A program made the position numbers and the translations under genes. Below, one piece after another: positions 18,952 to 27,394 of a stretch of DNA of 64,000 nucleotides (position 1 is its first letter; the number at the start of each line of letters is the position of its first letter). Source of the stretch: Sphingobacteriaceae bacterium DW12. Lineage in GTDB: Bacteria; Bacteroidota; Bacteroidia; Sphingobacteriales; Sphingobacteriaceae. Below the pieces are notes generated by a model, which saw only the letters and a list, made by a program, of their open reading frames with translations, was not told the origin of the DNA and made no database searches. The DNA lies in NCBI GenBank assembly GCA_000783305.1, contig JROE01000011.1, positions 62,001 through 126,000 on the forward strand, given 5' to 3'.

Positions 18952-20736
18952 ATGAGATTTAATAATCTGACATTAAATTCTATCCTGTTTTTCGGAACCC
19001 TATTCGGTGTTCAGACGCTTCAAGCACAGCGGCCTGCGTTTGAACTCGTTAATTTTAGAGAAATGGCCGATCCCACAAAAGATACACTCTCCGATTGGAG
19101 TGCCGTGAAAAAGGGACTACATAGTTCATTTGTCACGATTGATAAGCGATATGCCAAATCGCAAGTGCCAAATGTGAAAGTGGAACGGAGACAGTCGGTT
19201 ACGGGATGGAAAGGGGAGCGTATTTCAGCTCAGATATTACTATGGACTACGGAAGCCAGACCTGAGGTCACGGTGACGGTTTCTGAATTGAAAAATCAAA
19301 AAGGGGGGAAGATTGCGTCAGGTGCTGCCTCGGCACATTTTGTGCGATATGTCATGACCGATGAGTTTGCCGGAGGTTGCGGACATCGTAAACCTGAAAA
19401 CTTTGCATCGTCATTGTCTCCGGATATGCTTGATAATTTACAATCTTTTGATTTAGAAGCTAAGAAAGCAAGACCGGTATGGATAAGTATTAATATTCCT
19501 CGAGATGCTGAAGCTGGAGCATATGCAGGTAAAATTCGTATTACCGGCAAGGGTATTTCTAGTCAAGAGCTGGATTTGGATTTGACAGTAATCAACACCG
19601 CATTGCCAAAGTCCAGTGAGTGGACCTATCATTTAGATCAGTGGCAACATCCATCGGCTGTGGCGCGAGTCCATGGTCTTGAAATGTGGAGTGATGCACA
19701 TTTCGAAGCTATGCGTCCTGTTATGCAAATGTTGGTAGACGCTGGACAGAAGGTTATTACAGCTACCGTGAATAAAGACCCGTGGAATGTACAAACCTAT
19801 GATCCCTATGCTGATATGATAAAATGGACAAAAGGTGCTGATGGTACATGGAAGTACGATTATGCTGTTTTCGATAGATGGGTACAGTTTATGATGGACT
19901 TGGGCGTGACCAAGATGCTCAACTGCTATTCTATTATTCCTTGGAATAATGAGATTCATTATTTTGACGCAAGTAAAAATCAGGTTGTCAATGCGGTGGC
20001 AAAACCAGGAACTGTGGATTTTGCGGAGGTATGGACACCTTTTCTGAAGGATTTTGTACGCCATCTACAGTCAAAAGGATGGTTGGAAATTACCAATATT
20101 GCTATTGATGAACGCAGTAAGGAGGAGGTCGATGGTGCTTTGACACTGCTGAAAGAGGTCGCACCTGAGCTTGGGGTTTCCTACGCTGACAACCAGAAGA
20201 CCTATCAGAGATACCCAGATAGTGAAGATATCAGTATAGCGGTGTCTCATCCTTTTTCTCCAGAAGACTTAAGAGATCGTCAATCTAGAGGCTTGATTAC
20301 GAGTTTTTACATCTGTTGTAGTGATGGATTTCCAAATCAATTTACGTTTTCGGATCCTGCAGAATCTGCTTTTTTAGCCTGGTATGCAGAAGCTGCTAAT
20401 TTTGATGGTATGTTGCGTTGGGCATTCAACTCTTGGGTTGAAAACCCATTGCTTGATTCGAGATTCAGAACATGGCCAGCTGGAGACACTTACATTGTGT
20501 ATCCCAATGCACGAAGCTCCATTCGCTACGAACGCATGTTGGAGGGACTCCAGGATTATGCTAAAATTCAAGTCGTGAAAAAGGCACTTAAAGACAAGGG
20601 GGATGAGGTGAATTTGAAACGTTTAGAGCAGGCAATCCAGAAGTTGAAAGTTGTAGAACGTACGGCTACCTGGAATCAACATTTAAATGAGGCAAAAGGT
20701 CTTTTGAATGAGTTGTCTCAAATGATAGCAGGTTAG
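18952..20736 (+). CDS. GH123-like glycoside hydrolase (DUF4091 family), secreted
   Basis: 594 aa with signal peptide (to about residue 25, ...QTLQAQ). An N-terminal beta domain (about 30-220) precedes a TIM-barrel (about 225-500) and a helical C-terminal part of DUF4091 type. IAIDERSKEE puts Asp386-Glu387 where GH123 beta-N-acetylgalactosaminidases carry their paired Asp-Glu for substrate-assisted catalysis. LRWAFNSWVENPLLDSRF and YPNARSSIRYERMLEGLQD are typical of the family. Likely releases a GalNAc or similar residue from glycans in the periplasm. A sugar isomerase-like gene converges on it across a shared terminator. Confidence 0.85.
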   Translation: MRFNNLTLNSILFFGTLFGVQTLQAQRPAFELVNFREMADPTKDTLSDWSAVKKGLHSSFVTIDKRYAKSQVPNVKVERRQSVTGWKGERISAQILLWTTEARPEVTVTVSELKNQKGGKIASGAASAHFVRYVMTDEFAGGCGHRKPENFASSLSPDMLDNLQSFDLEAKKARPVWISINIPRDAEAGAYAGKIRITGKGISSQELDLDLTVINTALPKSSEWTYHLDQWQHPSAVARVHGLEMWSDAHFEAMRPVMQMLVDAGQKVITATVNKDPWNVQTYDPYADMIKWTKGADGTWKYDYAVFDRWVQFMMDLGVTKMLNCYSIIPWNNEIHYFDASKNQVVNAVAKPGTVDFAEVWTPFLKDFVRHLQSKGWLEITNIAIDERSKEEVDGALTLLKEVAPELGVSYADNQKTYQRYPDSEDISIAVSHPFSPEDLRDRQSRGLITSFYICCSDGFPNQFTFSDPAESAFLAWYAEAANFDGMLRWAFNSWVENPLLDSRFRTWPAGDTYIVYPNARSSIRYERMLEGLQDYAKIQVVKKALKDKGDEVNLKRLEQAIQKLKVVERTATWNQHLNEAKGLLNELSQMIAG

Positions 20737-20757
20737 CGATTGCATTGGTCGTGAGCT

Positions 20758-20811
20758 AAAAAAAGCTTAGCACAGGAGCTGACTAGCAGCATCCAATGCT
20801 AAGCTTTTTTT
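20758..20811. terminator. Long bidirectional terminator
   Basis: Fifteen-base arms (20758-20772 and 20797-20811) are exact complements, ending in seven A on one side and seven T on the other, so it works in both directions for the two convergent genes. Confidence 0.92.
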
Positions 20812-20842
20812 ATATAAGATAACCACAAGAAATTTAGACCAG

Positions 20843-21805
20843 TTAGCCATTGAAAGCCTTTCGTAGTACTTCCAAACTCTTCGGTACAGCTGTATCGGCA
20901 TTTTCTTTCCCTTCCATTTCAAGCGACACATAGCCCTTAAACCCTTTTTCTCTAGCAATCTTGCCTATACGTGGATAGTCTAGTTCCAGGTCGTAGTAGA
21001 CGCCTCCGCCATAATAAGTTTTGGCTTGGATGATATTTGCATATTGCACCAGTCTATCAAATTGTGGGTAGGGATCTCCTACATAGTTACCGGTGTCTAG
21101 ATTGAGTCCCATAGCTGGCGAATTTCTAAGCGCGAGGTAAATTCGTTCGAGATAGTCAATGTTTGACGACAGCCCCCAGTGATTTTCGATAGCCAATATT
21201 ACCCCCTCTTTTTCAGCATCTATCAAACATTCCCCTAGTCCATCAATACACCATCTGATAGCATCTTCATCCGTATATCCTTGCAAAGGGGTTTCCTTAC
21301 CAGTTTGATAGTAGTCAGGAGCCGATCGTCCTGTACCCCAACTGCCTGTATTCATACGTATACATGGTATCCCCAATTGTACAGCCAACTTGATGCAGCG
21401 GCGGGTGTGTTCAATATCTTTTTTACGGGCCTCTAAGTTTGGCTTCACAAAACTTTGATGGATAGATAGCATAGGTAGCGCCAAGCCAGCGTCAAAAGCT
21501 AGTCGTTTTAATTTGTTCATGTAGGGGATTTCTTCACTTTCCATTTGACGGTGGAGGATCTCAACACCATCAAAGCCAATGCGAGAGGCATTCTCAATTA
21601 CTTTTTCAATAGGGTACTTAATCTTGTCAAAGTGCCAGTACGAGTATGTTGATACTGCAAATCGGATGGGAGGTGAGGACTTCTGTGGGAGGATAGCGGG
21701 CCTGCATGTCTCAGCCAAGATAGTGGAGGGTGATATGGCAGTGGTGGCGGCGAGTAGCGATGCGTTTTTCAACCATGCTCTCCTAGATAGGGATGATTCG
21801 TTCAT
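20843..21805 (-). CDS. Sugar phosphate isomerase/epimerase-like TIM-barrel protein with Tat signal
   Basis: 320 aa from the second Met (21805), which gives a twin-arginine signal: [21 protein letters not shown]. An earlier in-frame ATG is at 21817. The mature part is a xylose-isomerase-like TIM barrel: [35 protein letters not shown] (Glu and His metal ligands), GLNLDTGNY and GYVSLEMEG. Family members isomerise or epimerise sugars or inositols with a divalent metal. The Tat signal means it folds with metal in the cytosol and acts in the periplasm. It converges with the GH123-like hydrolase, suggesting a shared carbohydrate role. Confidence 0.87.
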   Translation of the reverse strand: MNESSLSRRAWLKNASLLAATTAISPSTILAETCRPAILPQKSSPPIRFAVSTYSYWHFDKIKYPIEKVIENASRIGFDGVEILHRQMESEEIPYMNKLKRLAFDAGLALPMLSIHQSFVKPNLEARKKDIEHTRRCIKLAVQLGIPCIRMNTGSWGTGRSAPDYYQTGKETPLQGYTDEDAIRWCIDGLGECLIDAEKEGVILAIENHWGLSSNIDYLERIYLALRNSPAMGLNLDTGNYVGDPYPQFDRLVQYANIIQAKTYYGGGVYYDLELDYPRIGKIAREKGFKGYVSLEMEGKENADTAVPKSLEVLRKAFNG

Positions 21806-22166
21806 TTCGGTTTGCAAATTAAGTTTATAAATGGATAAGTTTATATTTGCTCATCAGTAGCATTCCCAAGTTAATCAACATTTTCGGCTTTTCGGTCCGC
21901 AGGTGCAATCTTTTTGGAGATCGTGAAGGTTCGATTCGAAGTGTTTTACTTTGGCTGGGCGAATGAGAAAAATCTATGGGATATGGTCCCGGTATTTACT
22001 GATGGGTAAGACTTGAGAACTTGATTATAAAAACAAAAAACTATTTTTGAAAAGTTTTGTGCCGATTTGAAAGCAAAATCTATAAATTGTAATAGCTCTA
22101 CAGGTAGATTCGTGGATTTATGATATCTTGTCGTATGAATAGAAGGATAGGTGCTTATTAAATAGG
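21806..22166. other. Noncoding gap between divergent genes
   Basis: About 360 bases. A weak TTAATTTG box faces the isomerase-like gene. No ORF or terminator-like hairpin seen. Confidence 0.4.
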
Positions 22167-22811
22167 ATGGAAGAACCGAAAAGTAAACTTCAAGTGATTA
22201 AGATGTTAGCGATTACACTGCCGACTGTATTCGTCATGATTTTGATTTGGCTTACTGCCGTATATATTGGGGGCACTTATTTTAAATCAGAAGCGAGTGC
22301 TGAGCAATTTTTATTGTGGATATTAAGTGGGGCCGTCATTTGTATAGGTTATCCGATTGCCTCGAGACAAATTTCTCGCCTAGGAGATTTCCATTTAAAT
22401 AGAAAAATAACACACGAAGTTCGAGAAGTACCAAAATTCGACAAATCAGACTGGCTTTTCTTTCTATTGCTCCATGCGATTACTATACCATTACTACTTT
22501 GGGTGTTTTCAGATCTTCAACATCATATTAGGATTTACGATTTCTTTGTTGATAAGTTTGGTCGCAATTACAAAGGTGCACCTAATTTTCCGATAGTCTT
22601 GGCCTTTGTTTTTGGAACATTCTTACTGCTTTCACTGTTTTACGTCCTGTTTCTGAAGATAAAGTATGGAACTTTTAATGAACCCAAAGACTGGTCACGG
22701 GAGGCAGAAAAAAAATTCAGACAAAAGCAAGGTATTTATTTTTCATTTGTGGCTTCAACATCGCTGACAGTCATGTTGTTATATTATTTGAAGATAGTGC
22801 TGCTTGTATAG
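22167..22811 (+). CDS. Multi-pass membrane protein, unknown
   Basis: 214 aa with about five transmembrane helices: residues 10-37, 46-64, 92-112, 146-170 and 188-213. Loops are short and charged (SREAEKKFRQKQ). No family recognised. It stands between a divergent isomerase-like gene and the convergent sigma-factor operon, with no operon partner. Frame and hydrophobic pattern make a real gene likely. Confidence 0.65.
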   Translation: MEEPKSKLQVIKMLAITLPTVFVMILIWLTAVYIGGTYFKSEASAEQFLLWILSGAVICIGYPIASRQISRLGDFHLNRKITHEVREVPKFDKSDWLFFLLLHAITIPLLLWVFSDLQHHIRIYDFFVDKFGRNYKGAPNFPIVLAFVFGTFLLLSLFYVLFLKIKYGTFNEPKDWSREAEKKFRQKQGIYFSFVASTSLTVMLLYYLKIVLLV

Positions 22812-22974
22812 ATGGATGAATCAGAGTTCAATCCACAACTTAAATCCTTTTGGAAGCACCTCCTTTGACGTATTAAAGATACAGATATGTCGATTTGAAA
22901 ATATCATCCAGGATCTTGGGTAGTAGAGGGGCTCTGTGCAATTATCGTGCGAATATGGAATGATTCTTCCGTGA

Positions 22975-23322
22975 CTAAATGCTTGGTTTTCTTCGCATTT
23001 TGAATAGCTTTAATGCTTTATCGCAAAAGAGGACGATGAGCAACACATAAATAATCTGTGAAATTAGCAGAAGTGTGTTTTTCATTGCCGTATTCAAAGA
23101 GATAGAATATAGTAAATCTGTTAGTAGATAATTAAGCCCCAGACCAAATAAAGTTCCTGAAGCAAAAAAGATTAACGCATATCTTTTTGTTTTAGCAACC
23201 GCAGATTTCTCTTGTTCCAATTTTTCGATTCGCATCATTACTGTATTTTCAAAATCGTCAAATGGCAGCTCTATTTTGGCCATTTGCATCATGTCTCTAA
23301 GTTTATCGTCTTTATGTTCCAT
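22975..23322 (-). CDS. Putative membrane anti-sigma-type protein
   Basis: 115 aa. N-terminal soluble part (KLRDMMQMAKIELPFDDFENTVMMRIEKLEQEKSA) followed by two transmembrane helices at about 45-68 and 80-102. It overlaps the sigma-factor gene by 11 bp and is last in a three-gene operon. Small membrane proteins in this place usually hold the sigma factor inactive, but no ZAS or other anti-sigma motif is visible, so the role is inference from position. Confidence 0.65.
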   Translation of the reverse strand: MEHKDDKLRDMMQMAKIELPFDDFENTVMMRIEKLEQEKSAVAKTKRYALIFFASGTLFGLGLNYLLTDLLYSISLNTAMKNTLLLISQIIYVLLIVLFCDKALKLFKMRRKPSI

Positions 23323-23863
23323 AGTAAGTTCCTTTTATTAGATTATTTAGGGACATGTACATACTTTTGCGCGCTCTAAATAATAGTACCTTTGTATTGG
23401 CTGTTGTCCAGCCCGTGATTTCGCATAATTCTTGTATGGTGAGCTCTTCGAGATAAAACAGTCGGAGGGCTAGACTCTCATTTGGAGGTATGCGAATGAG
23501 TGCTTCATTGATGATTTGTCGTTGTTCCACTTGTAGCAGGTTGTTTATAGCATCTTCTTCAAATAGTATATCGTGAGTCTCCATTTCGAAAGAAACCATT
23601 TCAATAGATTTTTTTTGCATGGTCTTGTACGCACAATGTACAACTATGCGGTATAGCCAGGTGCTGAATTTGGATTGCTTTTTAAAGTTTGGCAAGGATA
23701 GGTAGGCTTGCAAAAAAGCTTCTTGAGTTACTTCTTCTGCTAGATGTTCGGTTTTCACAAGTGACAAGGCAACAGAGAAAGCCATGTCTTTATAGGTAGT
23801 AATAAAATACCTGAAAGCATGGCGGTCTCCCAATAGAACTTTGTCGATGTAAAGACTATCCAT
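23312..23863 (-). CDS. ECF-type RNA polymerase sigma factor
   Basis: 183 aa. Region 2 is clear: RYFITTYKDMAFSVALSLVKTEHLAEEVTQEAFLQAYLSLPNF, with FSTWLYRIVVHCAYKTMQKK as region 2.3-2.4. Region 4 is IPPNESLALRLFYLEELTIQELCEITGWTTANTKVLLFRARKSMY. It directs RNA polymerase to an alternative promoter class. First gene of the operon overlaps it by 8 bp; the following membrane protein overlaps by 11 bp, so translation is coupled. An ECF-like promoter before the operon suggests autoregulation. Confidence 0.93.
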   Translation of the reverse strand: MDSLYIDKVLLGDRHAFRYFITTYKDMAFSVALSLVKTEHLAEEVTQEAFLQAYLSLPNFKKQSKFSTWLYRIVVHCAYKTMQKKSIEMVSFEMETHDILFEEDAINNLLQVEQRQIINEALIRIPPNESLALRLFYLEELTIQELCEITGWTTANTKVLLFRARKSMYMSLNNLIKGTYYGT

Positions 23864-24194
23864 CTATTGTTTGGTCTTTGTCATCACATCTATCCGCTAC
23901 TACCAAAGAAAGACCCACAAAGAAAGAGACGATACCCACTACAAATAAGCCATCCCAATCAGTCCGTTGGATTATGTTCCAAACAAAGGTGAGACCAGTG
24001 ACTACTAATCCTAAGGCGAATCCTATAACCACAATACCTACTTTTTTCCAAGATTGCTTTACTGCCGGTGTGCGAGGAATTGGGCCACCTAGCTTGGTAA
24101 TAGCCTCAAATTTATAACGGTTAATAAAATACACGCATAAGGTCACGCAAATGAAAAATGCGATGGGAATGAAAACGGCGATTGTTCTGTCCAT
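23856..24194 (-). CDS. DUF6249-like membrane protein, first gene of sigma operon
   Basis: 112 aa with three helices: residues 5-23, 48-70 and 80-99, and a short charged loop carrying a Pro-rich segment (GGPIPRTPAVKQ). Small proteins of this kind commonly stand directly before an ECF sigma gene in Bacteroidota. No function known; a signal input to the sigma/anti-sigma pair is possible. Overlaps the sigma-factor start by 8 bp. Confidence 0.65.
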   Translation of the reverse strand: MDRTIAVFIPIAFFICVTLCVYFINRYKFEAITKLGGPIPRTPAVKQSWKKVGIVVIGFALGLVVTGLTFVWNIIQRTDWDGLFVVGIVSFFVGLSLVVADRCDDKDQTIDG

Positions 24195-24211
24195 AATTTC
24201 TAAATCTTTTA

Positions 24212-24243
24212 GATTAGTGCTGCAATTTCCGATAAAGGTTACA
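24212..24243 (-). promoter_or_regulatory. ECF-type promoter candidate of the sigma operon
   Basis: Minus strand: TGTAACC (24237-24243), 19 bases, CTAATC (24212-24217 region). The GTAAC -35 resembles ECF promoters in this phylum, and no TAnnTTTG box is found. Start would be about 10 bases before the first ATG. Confidence 0.4.
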
Positions 24244-24283
24244 GTTTTTGTGAAAAAAAAATCGTTTATTTTTTAGTAATATC

Positions 24284-24300
24284 AATGAAACCGTTTCATT
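24284..24300. promoter_or_regulatory. LacI/GalR-type palindromic operator candidate
   Basis: AATGAAACCGTTTCATT: perfect 8-base arms around one central C, with the central CG typical of LacI-family sites. It lies between the divergent sigma operon and the kelch/BTAD regulator gene. No LacI-family gene is in the window. Confidence 0.45.
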
Positions 24301-24488
24301 GTCGTGAAAATGAAAGGTATAGCTAATCTCTCCGACCAATGTCATATGATACCTTGTGATTCCCTTGGTTAATCACTATTTTTGGAATATGATTGGAGTT
24401 TGAGGTCTCTACGTAAGCAATCTCATATACCTTATATTATTGTCGCCTATTTTCAACCGGGAGATATTCTTGTAGATTACAGATTAGT

Positions 24489-27026
24489 ATGAAGAGATTA
24501 TTGTTTTTATTTTTCGTTTGCCTTCTTGTCATGTCACACTCCCTCAGTCATGGGCAAGGATTGTATTTCGTGAGCCACGAAGAAGTACAAAACAAAAGAA
24601 CAGGTATCGAACTATTTCCTATGCAGCCATTGAGCTTTAGCACGATTTTGAAAATGGATTTCGACCTGCGGTATAGAGCCGGTCAAGACGCTTACTATGG
24701 GTATATCTTTCGGTTGGTATTAAATGAAAAGCTCAATGTAGACCTTGTCAGTCGAGACTACGGTGTACAGCACAAGAAGTTGAGTTTGGTCGTTGGTGAT
24801 CGAGAATATCCAATAAACCTGCCCAATAATGAAAAGACTAACTATACATGGTTGAGGGCAAGTCTATCATTAGATTTAAGACGTCGGCAAATTACGTTTC
24901 AACTGGGAGGAGAGCTTGTAAATGTCCCCGTAGCGATTTCTAGTCACACACAGGCGAACATCGCATTTGGCGCGACCACTATCGCTGGATATTCGACTAC
25001 AGACGTCCCCCCAATATACATCCGCGATATCAAAATCACAGTTGACGGCGATAAATACAATTGGCTTTTGGATAATGAAAATACAACTGAACCAATAGAT
25101 ATCATACAAAAGAAGAAGGCCTTAGTAATGAATCCTGTATGGGTAGAGGCCCTGCATCGCAAGTGGGTTCCATTAGTAAGCCTGCATAGCAGTTCTGCCG
25201 CTAGTATTTGTTTCGATGAGGTAGAGGAAGTGTTGTACGTCATAGGAGACGAATATCTTATTAAATATCACATTGCTTCAGGAAAAGTATCAAAGATTGA
25301 CTATAGCGATGGCAGGTTGGGAATGCTTCAAGGTAATCAGTCTATTTATGTGAGTAGGGATCGCAAGCTCTATAATTATTTTCCCGATCAGCAATTGCTC
25401 ACATCTTTTGATTGGATGACGAAAAAGTGGTCCGCCAAATATAGGCCTGGGGCAACAACAGCCTATTGGCATGCAAACAAATTTTATTGGCATCAAGACT
25501 CGTCGTTATATACCTTAGGAGGGTATGGATATTTTACATATAAAAATCAGATTGCCAAAACCAATCTGTCAAGTGGTGAATCGCGTACAATTGACTTGCA
25601 GGCTAATACGAGCTATACTCCACGATATCTTGCTGCCGTGGGACAGACGACCGACAAGGTCTATATTTTGGGTGGTTATGGTAACGAATCGGGCAAGCAG
25701 GAACTAAATCCACATTTCTATTACGATTTACTTGCATATACACCTCAGAACAATAGTATTCGGAAGATTGCAGATTTGCCGCTTGCGGGACGCGAAATGG
25801 TATTCGGAAACTCTCTTGTTGTGGACAGTGCCAAGGAATCATTTTATGCGCTAATGCATCAAAAGAATGTGTTCGAGACCCACATCAAATTGATTCGTGG
25901 ACGCTTAGATGGAAGTGAAGTTGATATTTTGAATGATAGCATACCTTATCGATTTAGTGATATCAAATCCTATTCTGATCTGTATCTGGCCAAAGAAAAT
26001 CAAAAATTAATAGCAGTTACGCTATTTGACTCTGGCGCGCAGACCGAAATTAAAGTATATGGCATTAGTTTTCGACCACATTTTATTGTCTCCAGCCTTC
26101 CAGTCGAAATCCAAAGCCGACCAATCAAGCTTATTCTAGTTGTTGTAGCTGTAATCTTTTTGGGAGGACTTGTCTGGTGGTTTTGCACTAGAAAGAGAGG
26201 ACGCTCCAAGAAGGGTGAGGTAGCTGTTGTACCTATGACCATTACGACCAATCACAATTTATTTCCTCCAGATCGACCTATTGCCAATGCTATTTTTCTT
26301 TTTGGTTCCTTCAGAGTATTCAATCGTCATGGTGTAGACATCACCAAGCAGTTTACGCCAGTGCTCCGACAGCTGTTTATTAGCATATGTCTATCCACGT
26401 TTTCCTCTAGAAAAGGCATTGGTTCCGAGCGCTTGTACGAATGGCTATGGTCGGACAAGTCAACGAAGAGCGCTCGAAATAATCTACTGGTTAATATGGG
26501 GAAATTAAAATCAATCTTGTCAGATTTGGATGGCCTAGAATTATCCAAAGAGACAGGTTATTGGTCGCTAATATATGATTGTCAATTCTGCAGCATCGAT
26601 TATAGTAGTCTAATGAGTGTACAACAACATAAATCAAAGGACACATATAGCTATATTTCCCATATTGCGGACATAGTCCAACATGGTGGCTTTTTGGAAG
26701 GTATGAATTTAGAATGGATGGACGAGTATAAGAGTGCGGTGTCATCACTTGTCTCTGAAGCTTATGTGCACTATTTAAATACGATTGATTTGGAGACCGC
26801 GAAAGAAGATATTGAATTGACCTTGGCCAGTAAGATTGCTAAATTCAGTTCGATGAACGAAGAAGCGATGACTGTACGATGCATTATGATGTCGAGATTA
26901 GGAATGCATAATGAGGCGAAGATGACTTATGAGAGTTTTACACAGGAATACCATAAGCTTTATGACGAACTTTACCCCATATCACTTCTGAAAATCTTGA
27001 AGAAAGATAAAGGAAACTCCTTTTAA
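24489..27026 (+). CDS. Membrane-spanning kelch sensor with cytoplasmic winged-helix/BTAD regulator domain
   Basis: 845 aa. A signal peptide (1-22) leads to a large periplasmic part (23-543): first a concanavalin/LamG-like beta domain (about 24-195), then kelch/beta-propeller strands such as LYTLGGYGYFTYKN, KVYILGGYGNESGKQ. One transmembrane helix at 545-567 (IKLILVVVAVIFLGGLVWWF) is followed by basic residues (positive inside). The cytoplasmic part holds a winged helix at about 600-680 (FLFGSFRVFNRHG..., RLYEWLWSDKSTKSARNNL) and a BTAD-like helical repeat domain (690-840). This is a one-component transmembrane regulator; its place directly upstream of susC points to control of that locus by a periplasmic sugar. 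Divergent from the sigma operon. Confidence 0.8.
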   Translation: MKRLLFLFFVCLLVMSHSLSHGQGLYFVSHEEVQNKRTGIELFPMQPLSFSTILKMDFDLRYRAGQDAYYGYIFRLVLNEKLNVDLVSRDYGVQHKKLSLVVGDREYPINLPNNEKTNYTWLRASLSLDLRRRQITFQLGGELVNVPVAISSHTQANIAFGATTIAGYSTTDVPPIYIRDIKITVDGDKYNWLLDNENTTEPIDIIQKKKALVMNPVWVEALHRKWVPLVSLHSSSAASICFDEVEEVLYVIGDEYLIKYHIASGKVSKIDYSDGRLGMLQGNQSIYVSRDRKLYNYFPDQQLLTSFDWMTKKWSAKYRPGATTAYWHANKFYWHQDSSLYTLGGYGYFTYKNQIAKTNLSSGESRTIDLQANTSYTPRYLAAVGQTTDKVYILGGYGNESGKQELNPHFYYDLLAYTPQNNSIRKIADLPLAGREMVFGNSLVVDSAKESFYALMHQKNVFETHIKLIRGRLDGSEVDILNDSIPYRFSDIKSYSDLYLAKENQKLIAVTLFDSGAQTEIKVYGISFRPHFIVSSLPVEIQSRPIKLILVVVAVIFLGGLVWWFCTRKRGRSKKGEVAVVPMTITTNHNLFPPDRPIANAIFLFGSFRVFNRHGVDITKQFTPVLRQLFISICLSTFSSRKGIGSERLYEWLWSDKSTKSARNNLLVNMGKLKSILSDLDGLELSKETGYWSLIYDCQFCSIDYSSLMSVQQHKSKDTYSYISHIADIVQHGGFLEGMNLEWMDEYKSAVSSLVSEAYVHYLNTIDLETAKEDIELTLASKIAKFSSMNEEAMTVRCIMMSRLGMHNEAKMTYESFTQEYHKLYDELYPISLLKILKKDKGNSF

Positions 27027-27394
27027 TACTTTTTTACTCACTCTTAATGATGAAATTAAATAGCTGTAATATAGCTGTTTGTGATTTATTATGTTCATGT
27101 TGGATCTAATTAATAAAATATTAAGTCAAAATTAAGCCTCCTTGATTTGATTTGCAGATACCAATTAAAGAACTTAATATGATTACCTATTTCAACACAT
27201 CGTGATTTTGCCACTCCTTGATTTTCCAGTCACCAACGTTTGTCTCTTACCCGGACATATTGTATGGTTACTATGAGGTAACCCTGTCATTTTATAAACC
27301 TGAATTCGTATGAAATATCTATGCAGCAAAAGCTGCACAAACACAAATAAGTTTCGATATTCCATATGGCCATTAAAAATCAAATTAAATAAGT
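27027..27394 (+). promoter_or_regulatory. Upstream region of susC with two inverted repeats
   Basis: 368 noncoding bases. GGTTAC-6-GTAACC at 27266-27283 is a possible operator. TGCAGC-AAAA-GCTGCA at 27322-27337 would form a hairpin in the susC leader about 58 bases before the ATG. No full TAnnTTTG promoter found, which fits an activator-dependent promoter. The repeats are read directly; the roles are inference. Confidence 0.45.
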
